64,000 nt of DNA from Malachius bipustulatus (lineage: Eukaryota > Arthropoda > Insecta > Coleoptera > Melyridae), in NCBI GenBank assembly GCA_910589415.1, contig OU342634.1:4278001-4342000 (forward strand), in the 5' to 3' direction. The position numbers and the translations under genes were made by a program. Shown here one piece after another: positions 55,767 to 64,000 of this stretch; positions within the stretch are counted from its first letter, which is position 1; each line of letters opens with the position of its first letter. The notes under the pieces were generated by a model, which worked only from the letters and a program-made list of their open reading frames with translations, made no database searches and was not told where the DNA came from.

Positions 55767-57482
55767 ATGACTAATTTATGTGCGTTCTCCTTTGAGGTGA
55801 TGGACCTCAAAGTTAATGAGGTTAAGTATGAGATTTTAATAAGAGGACAAACTCCGAGGAATAACTGCAATATTAGACGTGCTCAATTGAGATCCTTACT
55901 GAAACAGATTCCTGTTGGTGTAACCGTTTCTCCTTTAGAATTCCAAGAAGATTTTGACTTGGCATCGGAATCTCTAGTTGATTTGTTCGAGGTAGTGCAG
56001 AACTCACAAATTATAGAAACTTCTTAACATTTAGAACGTCGAATACGATCCAGAATAGTACATTTAGAGGGAAGGATAAGACGATTGAGAGTTGTTTCTG
56101 AAGATCAGGAATCCCTGAAGGCAGAATTATTAAGTGATTTGACTTTGTTGAAAGGTGAGTTAGAAGTTAAGATTGCTCAACGTTCATCATTGTCAAACCA
56201 AACCTGCAAAGGAAAAGAATTGAGTAAGTCTCAAACGGAGGTATCTAATCCTGGAGATAGATTAGAGATGCCAACCACCAGCACTATGTCTGAGATTTCT
56301 TATTTTCCATGTAAGTCAGTAAGTGAGCTTTCCATTAGTGCAATAAGCCCTCCTTCGGCATTGAGTAAAGTATCAGCATGTTCTTCACTAGTTAGTGTTC
56401 CTAATAACCCATTCTCTTTTTCTTCTACCAATCCGTTTTTACAAGATGAAGATCATATGTCGTCAGTTTCACGACAAGTACAACTGGTGGATGAGACTTT
56501 GAATGAATCGAATCCTTTTATTGACCAAATTGTTACCCCTTTGGTATCCAAGCCAATTTCACAGTCGGTGATACCAAATAGAACTTATGTCCCTGTGTAT
56601 AAGTGGGGTATACAATTTTCAGGAAGAGAGAAGGGGATAGAAATTGTTAAGTTTTTGGAGAGGGTGAATGAACTTAGTGTTGCGAGAGGAGTTTCTTTGG
56701 AGGAAGTATACAGTTGTGCTGTGGATTTGTTTAAGGAACCTGCTCTGTCTTGGTATAGAGGTATAAGAGATCAGCTGAACTCTTGGCAGGATTTAGAGTG
56801 TCGTATTAGGACAACATATATTCCTCCTAATTACGACGAGGAACTGTTGTTAGAGGTTAAATCTCTTAAGCAAAGAACTGAGGAAAGTGTGATTAACTAT
56901 ATCTTCAAGCTGAGAATGAAGTTTTCTCATTTGATTGTACCAGTCCCAATTGGGGAACAATTGAAAATAGTCAGGCGGAACTTACTGCCAGAGTTGAATG
57001 CCAGACTATGTCTAGTTGATATTTATACGTACGAGCATTTGGAAACATTATGTCGACAGATTGAAAGAAATTCATTTCTGACACCTGTTGTTGAGTCCAG
57101 ACCTAAACCATCAAGGAGGATTGAAGCAGCTCCTGTACATTTTAATAGAAGACCAGAAACTCAGGCGGTGCCTAGTAGATCATTAGTTAGGAGTGAACCA
57201 CCAGTTAACTTTCCAAATATGAGTCGAACCTGCTATAATTGCGGACAGCTAGGTCATATGGCCATTTCTTGTTTAAAACCAAGGAGAGTTTATTGTTATT
57301 CTTGTAGATATCCTGAGGTTACAAGGAATACTTGCCCCAGGTGTGGTCCGCGTTTGCTTGTGTCCTCTAGTAATGAAAGTTTTCCAAAAAACGACAGCCC
57401 GAGGGATTCTCAGGGTGCGTTTTCCCTCGAGCCGCAAAGCCGCCCATTCCAAAGGCCAAACACCATTTCCAAGGAGGAATAG
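55767..57482 (+). pseudogene. Ty3/Gypsy Gag with one in-frame stop
   Basis: A single frame from ATG at 55767 to TAG at 57480 is interrupted once, by TAA at 56025-56027; the second part is open from 56028 onward. The N-terminal part resembles the start of insect Gypsy-type Gag. The middle (YVPVYKWGIQFSGREKGIEI, SCAVDLFKEPALSWYRGIRD) is the retrotransposon capsid domain. Near the end is CYNCGQLGHMAISC, a CCHC knuckle, followed by CYSCRYPEVTRNTCPRC. The last 30 codons overlap the Pol frame. One nonsense codon in an otherwise clean 571-codon gene means either recent loss or sequencing error. Confidence 0.9.
57386..57429 (+). promoter_or_regulatory. -1 ribosomal frameshift signal between Gag and Pol
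   Basis: AAAAAAC at 57386-57392 is read A_AAA_AAC in the Gag frame, the canonical simultaneous-slippage heptamer. A 7-nt spacer (GACAGCC) follows, then a 7-bp perfect stem CGAGGGA (57400-57406) / TCCCTCG (57423-57429). After slippage the Pol frame is open from 57392 to 60646, so Gag-Pol fusion results. Confidence 0.85.
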
Positions 57483-60400
57483 CGTTAGACCATGTTGTTT
57501 TGAGTTCTAGTGATGCCACTCGTTCTTTTTCCTTAAGTGGACCATCACAAATTAATCCAGTTTTTAAGACAAGGAAGAATGACAATCGTCCATTTGTTTC
57601 AGTAAATATTGACGGTTGGCAAGTTCTAGCTCTGTTGGATACTGGTGCTAATTTATGTATTTTAGGTAAAGGAATGAACCCTATTTGGGAAAGATTAGAT
57701 CCAAAAGTGATTTCAAAAGAGAAGGTTCATAGAGTAACTGTGGCCGATGGACAGTCTCAAGAGGTTGTTGGTACAGTCATATTACCAATTGTTTTTGAGG
57801 ATAGAGAGTTCAACGTTGAATTCACGATTATTCCATCAATCTCACATTCAGTCATTTTGGGATCTGATTTCTGTAAAAAGGTAAACATTCAATTAGATTT
57901 TAGGAAGTGGTCGTTCGAAATTGATGAAGTCTCCAAGACTACTACAAATTCTCAAGCAGTGTTGGAAGAACTTTCAACGGAACAAACAGTAGTCTTAAGT
58001 GAAGTAATTAGAAGATTTGAGTTGTTAGCATCAAAGACCCCCGGTAAGACGAATATGATTGAGCATTTTATCGATACTGGAGAAGCCCGTCCAGTCAAGC
58101 AGAGACAGTATCCACTATCTCCTGCTATAACTCGTTTTCTGAGAGAAGAAATTGATTCTATGTTAAAAGATGGAATTATAGAACCGAGCAACTCTGCTTG
58201 GTCATCACCAGTATTGATGGTACCTAAGTCAGATGGCACATACCGCATGTGTTTTGACGGTCGCAAATTAAATGAACTTACTGTAAAAGATTCTTACCCA
58301 CTTCCGAGGGTTGAAAACATTATTGACAAGGTAGCTGGTTCAAGATATTTATCATCGATAGATTTGACAAAAGCTTTCTGGAATATCCCGATGGAGGAGT
58401 CTTCAAAACTCAAAACAGCTTTCCAAGTTCCTGGAAAAGGATTATTCCATTTTAAAGTAATGCCTTTTGGACTCTGCAATGCAGCGCAAACACAACAAAG
58501 ACTTATGGATAGACTTTTTCAAGACTTCAAATTTGAGAGCAGAGTTTTTACTTATTTAGACGATATTATTGTTGTGTCAGAGTGTTTCAATGAACATATG
58601 GAGTTATTATTAGAGGTGGTAGGAAAATTGGCCGAAGCTGGTTTAAGGATTAATATTGATAAGTGCAAATTTTGTCGGGATTCACTGTCTTTTTTGGGGT
58701 ATGTGGTAGATCGTGTAGGTCTGAGGACTGATCCAGAGAAGGTCAAAGCCATTTTACAGATAGCCTCACCTAAGAATACCACTGAGGTTCGAAGAGTCAT
58801 AGGTATCCTTCAATGGTATAGGCGCTTTATTAAAGACTTTTCAACAATCTCCGAACCCATTACTTCATTAATAAAAGGACGAAAGAAGGCGACTCCTATT
58901 TTTTGGACGGAAAAGGCAGAACAAGCGTTTCAGGAACTGAAATCTCGTTTGGTTTCAGCACCTATTTTGGTGAGCCCTAACCCTGAAGAACCATTTTTTA
59001 TTCAGACCGACGCTAGCGATGTGGGTATTGGTGCAGTGCTGTACCAACTAAGAGATGGTTTTGAACATCCAATAGCTTATGCATCCAAGAAATTGAGCAA
59101 AGCCGAAAAAAAATATACGGTCACTGCAAGAGAGTGTTTAGCTGTGGTTTTTGGCATAGAGAAGTTCAGGTGTTATGTGGAGGGTACAAAGTTCACGGTG
59201 GTAACTGACCATGCAAGTCTGCAGTGGTTGTACCGCATTAAAGACCCTATGGGAAGAATTGCTCGTTGGACGGTAAGGTTGAGTGGTTTTAAGTTCGATG
59301 TAGTTCACCGCCCTGGTAAGGATATGGTTATGGCAGACTTCTTATCCCGAAATGTTTCAATTATTGATAAGAAAAGTTTTGTATTTGATGAGTGGTATTT
59401 GAGAATGTTGACTAAGGTGGAGCAAAAACCTGAAGATTTTCCTGACTTTCGAGTGGAAGGAGGTTTGCTGTATAAACATCTTCAACCTAGACATGATATC
59501 CAGACTAACCAGTGCGATTGGAAGTTAGTCGTTCCAACGGAAAATCGAAGGCAAGTTCTCTCAGAGATGCATGACCGACCAATTTCAGCCCATTTGGGAA
59601 TATATAAAACTTTGCATCGAATACTTGAGCATTATTATTGGCCCGGAGTAAAAGAGTCAGTGAGGAGATATGTCAGTGCTTGTAAGGTCTGTAGTGCGCA
59701 TAAGGTGCCTAATCAATTTCCTGCAGGAATGATGGGAAAGAAAAGAGACGTGAGTTTCCCTTTTCAGATGCTGTCGTTAGATTTGATGGGACCATTCCCT
59801 CGCTCAAAGTCAGGGAATACACAGTTACTAGTTGTTACGGATGCATTCTCCAAGTTTATTTTAGTTCATCCCATGCCTAAGGCCACCGCTACTAAAGTTG
59901 TCAAATTTTTAGAGACCCAGGTTTTCCTTTTGTTCGGAATTCCGCAAGTACTTATTTGTGATAATGGAGTACAATTCACATCTCGAGAGTTTGGGACTTT
60001 GATGCGCAAGTACCATGTACAGAAAGTCTGGTATAATGCCCGCTATCATCCCCAATCAAATATGACAGAAAGAGTAAATAATAGAGTTTTGAAAACAGCA
60101 ATATCTTCATACATTTCTGATCAGGGACACCAAACTTGGGATGTTCACGTGTATGAGATAGCACAAGCAATAAGGACAGCGATTCACGAGACGACAGGAC
60201 ACCCTCCATGTTTCTTAGTATTTGGAAGGAATGTTCCGATAGATGGCACATATTATGGAGAATACAATCTTAGTTCCTTCGACCCAGTAGAAATTTCTGG
60301 AAAGTTGAAATGGCAGACAGAATTAGAGAAGGTACCCAAACTGTATCCTGCCATCCAGAAGAAAGTCCAGCTGGCCTATGAGAGAAATGCTAAACGATAT

Positions 60401-60646
60401 AATTTGAGACACCGTAAAGTGAACTATCAGATAGGTGATAAAGTCTGGAAAAGGACATTTTATCTATCGGACAAGGAGAACAAGTTCTCGAAGAAGTTAG
60501 CTCCTAGATATACTCCTGCCATAGTTAAGCGTATTTTGGGTTCTGGCGTTGTTGTAGAGCTAACTAATTTAGAAGGAGTTTCGGTAGGGAACTTCCATGT
60601 GTCGGATTTAAAACCTTATTATAGTCAGGAAGATGTTGATGAGTAA
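57392..60646 (+). CDS. pol: Ty3/Gypsy Pol: protease, reverse transcriptase, RNase H, integrase
   Basis: Intact frame, probably expressed only by -1 frameshifting; numbering here is from the TTG at 57500. Protease: ALLDTGAN (catalytic Asp at about 47). Reverse transcriptase: YRMCFDGRKLNELT, AFWNIPMEE and FTYLDDIIV (YLDD, 352-355). RNase H: FIQTDASDVGIGAVLYQ near 502 and VTDHASLQWL. Integrase: HLGIYKTLHRILEHYYWPG with CKVC (zinc domain, near 700), LSLDLMGPF (first Asp), ICDNGVQFTS (second Asp), HPQSNMTERVN (Glu). C-terminal GDKVWKRTF and LAPRYTPAIVK follow. All catalytic residues that I checked are present. No env gene follows. Confidence 0.95.
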   Translation, partial: RQPEGFSGCVFPRAAKPPIPKAKHHFQGGIALDHVVLSSSDATRSFSLSGPSQINPVFKTRKNDNRPFVSVNIDGWQVLALLDTGANLCILGKGMNPIWERLDPKVISKEKVHRVTVADGQSQEVVGTVILPIVFEDREFNVEFTIIPSISHSVILGSDFCKKVNIQLDFRKWSFEIDEVSKTTTNSQAVLEELSTEQTVVLSEVIRRFELLASKTPGKTNMIEHFIDTGEARPVKQRQYPLSPAITRFLREEIDSMLKDGIIEPSNSAWSSPVLMVPKSDGTYRMCFDGRKLNELTVKDSYPLPRVENIIDKVAGSRYLSSIDLTKAFWNIPMEESSKLKTAFQVPGKGLFHFKVMPFGLCNAAQTQQRLMDRLFQDFKFESRVFTYLDDIIVVSECFNEHMELLLEVVGKLAEAGLRINIDKCKFCRDSLSFLGYVVDRVGLRTDPEKVKAILQIASPKNTTEVRRVIGILQWYRRFIKDFSTISEPITSLIKGRKKATPIFWTEKAEQAFQELKSRLVSAPILVSPNPEEPFFIQTDASDVGIGAVLYQLRDGFEHPIAYASKKLSKAEKKYTVTARECLAVVFGIEKFRCYVEGTKFTVVTDHASLQWLYRIKDPMGRIARWTVRLSGFKFDVVHRPGKDMVMADFLSRNVSIIDKKSFVFDEWYLRMLTKVEQKPEDFPDFRVEGGLLYKHLQPRHDIQTNQCDWKLVVPTENRRQVLSEMHDRPISAHLGIYKTLHRILEHYYWPGVKESVRRYVSACKVCSAHKVPNQFPAGMMGKKRDVSFPFQMLSLDLMGPFPRSKSGNTQLLVVTDAFSKFILVHPMPKATATKVVKFLETQVFLLFGIPQVLICDNGVQFTSREFGTLMRKYHVQKVWYNARYHPQSNMTERVNNRVLKTAISSYISDQGHQTWDVHVYEIAQAIRTAIHETTGHPPCFLVFGRNVPIDGTYYGEYNLSSFDPVEISGKLKWQTELEKVPKLYPAIQKKVQLAYERNAKRYNLRHRKVNYQIGDKVWKRTFYLSDKENKFSKKLAPRYTPAIVKRILGSGVVVELTNLEGVSVGNFHVSDLKPYYSQEDVDE

Positions 60647-62039
60647 TAAGTTATGGGCTCTTCTGTTTCCCTTCGACATCCTGTAAATATGAAAGTTTTG
60701 TCAAGGAGAGGAGAACGTAAGTCCCAATAAAGTTTGAACAGTTGAGTCAAATAGACTCGGTAGTCTAGAACTTTTAGCTCCGCTGTTCCAAAGCACTGTA
60801 TATTTAGTTTATTATGAGTAGTTGCTTAATTTAGTTTTGGGCATTAGACGACAATAATCCTGTGGTATTCCACAATTATTATGATCGAAGCCAAGGATGT
60901 TGCTAGTAATTCGTTATATTCGTTTCGCAAACCGAGATCAAGGATGTTTCATCGGATTGGGGGAGTTTTAGTTTTGAGAAAAGGATTTTGATAATCTTTT
61001 TTTTTTCGAATAGCTCGGAAATGAGTAACAGGTAGAAGTGAAATAGGTACTGATTTATTGTAACTCACGTAATTGTCTTCTCAATTTAGTGGTTTAGGTG
61101 TGAAGAGTGTGTATTCTGTATTTTGTTCTCTCATTACGATGAAGCTATTGTAATGGCTATAGATTCATTTTGGAGATTTTTTTTTGTACAGACAGTATGT
61201 TTTGGAAGTTGGCCATTCCCTAACTATTGCTGATCTTTAGTTTTGTATGGTTAATTTAACGCCAGTCGAGACAAAGAAAGTAGTCGGTCTTGACTGATTT
61301 TTTTTATATACGAATCTAAGCGGTCTTGTCTTTGGGTTGTCGCTAGTTTTAGTTATAAAAATATGAACCTAGATTCTCACCGCTGCTTCGTTTTGTGGTT
61401 TTTCTTTTATGTGTATGTTTATTGAAGTTTTGTTTCATGAAACACTGGATCGAAAAACCCATTCTAGAAAATATAGGAGATAACTTTGCGTTTATGATGG
61501 GGTTATATCTTTAAATGAATTTGAACCCCGTATAAAAGCAGTTAACCTTCTTGATGTGATGATTGAGAGAGAATAAAATATAGAATATAATTTGTTGAAG
61601 TGTGTTGGAAGCGAACATTCTGAGATTTTGTGTGAGTGCACAACAGACTGTGTCCCATCTCGTCGTTTACGATAGGGAAGGTCGATACAAGTTTTTTCTT
61701 TTGTACGGAAATGGTTTATGAATTGTGTGTAATTATCAAAGCTTTACTTTGTTTATTTATTTAATTTGTGTGAGGATAGGAGTACTGCATACGTATTGCT
61801 TGAGACGAGAGGCGCTAGGAAAGTCATTTTTCTTGTCCCAACATATATTCCATGGATTCATTTTGGAGAGAGTTATGCTGTAATTTTGATCGATTACATA
61901 CATGCTATGTGGTTACACATAGGTATGCAACAAGACCAGATAACTCTGTTTTGTTTTTCATGCTTTTGTTTATAGAAGAAAAAAAAAATGAAAAATTATT
62001 ATTATAATTTTTTTTATTTTTTTGCACCAAAGAGGGGTA
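60647..62039 (+). other. Gypsy 3' untranslated region and polypurine tract
   Basis: No frame longer than 70 codons, so no envelope gene. The purine tract AAAGAGGGG at 62029-62037 stands right before the 3' LTR and would prime plus-strand DNA synthesis. Confidence 0.7.
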
Positions 62040-63565
62040 TGTAGCGTCCCAATATTCTTCTGGGCTGTTTAAAAGTAGAGGATTTTATCGTTTATGCCGC
62101 AATAATGAAATCTGAATATTATTGTGGATTGTCAGAAGGAAGTGACTTTTCTATTTCTTACATTTCCTTGATTGACGCAATTTAATTGTTTGAAAGTAAA
62201 AATTTCAAATGGAAGCAATCAGGAATCATTTGGGATTAAAAGAAAATCAAAGTTTATTGAGAAAAACAAAAAATTAGTTGAGGGACTTGTCAGAAAAGAG
62301 TTTTTTAAAAATCATAATTAAAAACTGTAATTTTGGACAGAAAAACCCAAAGTGTTTATTTGAATGTTCCCAGAAGAGGATTGGAACTGAAATAAAAACC
62401 TTCCTAACATTTCATTTAATGGATTAAGCTGAACTAAGCATTTTGGTGAGCTATTTCTTAATGTCTGAGTACTAAATTAATAGTGGCATTTTTATGCATT
62501 ATAGGGTTTTATTTTTTACTTTTACTTCTTGGAGTTTACCTATTATTTATACTGACTCCTGACAACGAGTCTGTTGGAGAGTTTGGATTTTTGGTTGGAT
62601 TGTTTTAAAACTCAAAAATGGATCTCAGTGAAGCAGGGAGGTGATCACGATAACGATAGCAGATAGAAGGTTTAAGTCAGCAGAGATAAGGTACTGAACT
62701 TTCCTTTTTGAGTAAAAACTTGATAAGAAGAATTCATCAGTTCCATGTACGTAGAACGGCTCCATTCTTAGTAATTATTATTATTTTCGACTGAGTCTCT
62801 ACTTAGTGTATTTTGGAGTTGTAATCCGAAGTTTAAATGTAAAATAATAGTTTTTTTTTTATAATAATCATTAATAGTTTATAATAATTTATTCTGTTGG
62901 GATTTAAACCCAAACTGAGGCGTAATGTACACTGGATAGATCTATCAAGGTAGAAAGCCAAATTTTAGTTAAGTAATTGAAAAGTTAACTCAGTTTGTAC
63001 TTTTTAGAATTTCTTTATCTTTTTATAATATTTAAATGAATTTATTTGACTACAACTTCAGTTGAATTAACATTCTATTTTTTGAAAAGTGTTTATAACT
63101 GAGAATACTTTATAATTTAATTCAGATTGAAACTTATTTTGGATATTTTATTTACGATCTGCTTTGCTTTGTTGGGGACTTAGGGTTAATTTGAGTGCAG
63201 TTTTCATTTGAATTGAAGTATTTATGTAATGCTTTGTGTCTATTTTTAATACAATTCCTGTTAATAATCTTCTTATTTTTTTTTATTTGAGTTTTTATGG
63301 TGATGAAGTGTCTTCTTCTTTTTTTTTAAATAATCACAACGTAGGGGGGGAGAATTGATACTGTTACGGTTCTATAAAGTTTTTAGATAATTTTTCTGAC
63401 ATAAGAACATCAACCGCACTGGTCTTTATAAATTTTATAAGATCGGAAGCGACCTACTGCATGATCACCCGATATTGTTGTTAATCTGCAGAGGTGACGT
63501 GAGAGTAGAAGATTGTACGTGCTCTCCGAATTTTGTTATAAGTATTTAGGACGGAGAGGGCGACA
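62040..63565 (+). mobile_element. Ty3/Gypsy 3' LTR (1526 bp)
   Basis: TGTAGCG...GGCGACA, complete. Followed by AGGG (63566-63569), matching AGGG before 35818. An intact reference for the split 5' LTR. Confidence 0.95.
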
Positions 63566-63785
63566 AGGGGTTTATTTCAGAGTCAGTTTGCATTGCTTCT
63601 GTTTCAGCGATAGAAGCAAATTGATTTTGTTGTAAAATTCAATTTTCATCTCTTGTGATGCTCACTGTGTTGAATTTTTTATATCTTTTTTAAGGTGTGT
63701 ATTCAGTATCTTCTGCTCTTCTTTTTTTTTCTATGTCTTCTTGTTCTAGTTTTTTAATTTTTTTGTTGAAGAATTCCACAATTTA
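63566..63785 (-). pseudogene. Jockey-like ORF1: N-terminal part
   Basis: Minus strand: KKIKKLEQEDIEKK (coiled-coil-like), then NQFASIAETEAMQTDSEINP, the NRFA-S-type motif at the start of Jockey-family ORF1. The frame runs straight into SQTQSYVIKPRK at 35817 if the Gypsy element and one AGGG are removed. Confidence 0.75.
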
Positions 63786-64000
63786 AAAAAAAATTCCACA
63801 TGTAAATAAATATGTAATAAAACATATACTTTATAGCAAGCACAACGACTTATTATTGTAATTGAGTTTGATATACGATTAACTTATTTAGTTTAGAATT
63901 TATTAAATTTTTAAAATGTTAAATGAAATTTAATTTCATTCGATTATGAAATATTCTGTCCCAAAATAATTATTACTTCATTACTTTAATAATTATCTGA
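63786..64000. other. No recognisable feature
   Basis: AT-rich; probably the 5' flank of the Jockey-like element. Confidence 0.4.

Noticed and set aside
60647..62039. Envelope gene of the Gypsy element
   Set aside because: No frame above 70 codons, no signal peptide or membrane anchor.
1..64000. CRISPR array, prokaryotic operons or ribosomal RNA
   Set aside because: Introns, LTR and non-LTR retroelements and AT-rich spacers show animal DNA; no regularly spaced repeats or rRNA sequence seen.

Overview
The window is AT-rich, intron-bearing animal DNA made almost entirely of transposable elements, most of them broken and nested in one another. The families present (Copia, BEL/Pao, Ty3/Gypsy, DIRS, Jockey-like LINEs, PIF/Harbinger, a ZMYM1-like hAT, a Mutator-like element, many ACAGGGTG-ended foldback MITEs) plus an integrated flavivirus-like sequence point to an insect or another arthropod. 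The species cannot be named from the sequence. There is no clear conserved host gene; one possible multi-exon gene lies at 11.9-13.9 kb on the minus strand.

Layout. 0-4.1 kb: degraded Copia element (minus). 5.0-5.7 kb: small Harbinger element with a MADF-like ORF and TTA target duplications. 6.0-9.3 kb: broken transposase gene (minus) with a DDE-type core and PHD and YqaJ-type domains. 10.0-10.7 kb: near-perfect palindrome with a hammerhead-ribozyme-like core in each arm. 16.5-17.8 kb: 3' part of a BEL/Pao element (LTR, polypurine tract, integrase) interrupted by a LINE tail. 17.76-22.15 kb: flavivirus-like endogenous viral element (minus) whose gene order is permuted: the end of NS5 is followed directly by capsid-prM-E, then NS2A, NS2B and the start of NS3, then Pao integrase on the same strand. 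22.15-23.0 kb: Harbinger transposase and its coiled-coil partner. 23.8-24.4 kb: LINE fragment. 26.7-30.5 kb: DIRS-type element (minus). 30.8-31.2 kb: Copia 3' end. 31.3-32.3 kb: ZMYM1-like hAT transposase remnant.

From 34 kb to the end there is one nested structure. A Jockey-like LINE ORF1 (minus) was hit by a Harbinger-like MITE (34310-35208, TTA duplication) and by a young Ty3/Gypsy element (outer ends 35818 and 63565, AGGG duplication). Removing the Gypsy element and one AGGG restores an uninterrupted ORF1 frame. The Gypsy 5' LTR is itself split by 18.1 kb of foreign DNA (36103-54242) consisting of foldback elements, a second ribozyme-bearing palindrome and a tRNA-like remnant. The Gypsy Gag and Pol frames are linked by a canonical -1 frameshift signal (A_AAA_AAC, 7-nt spacer, 7-bp stem); Gag carries a single in-frame stop.

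Two results stand out. First, the viral insert looks like a cDNA made by repeated template switching: Pao RNA, then viral NS3 back to the viral 5' end, then the viral 3' end. Second, an LTR pair that differs at only a few positions nevertheless contains an 18-kb insertion, which is either a very recent large insertion or an assembly join. All translations and alignments were done by eye; no searches were run.
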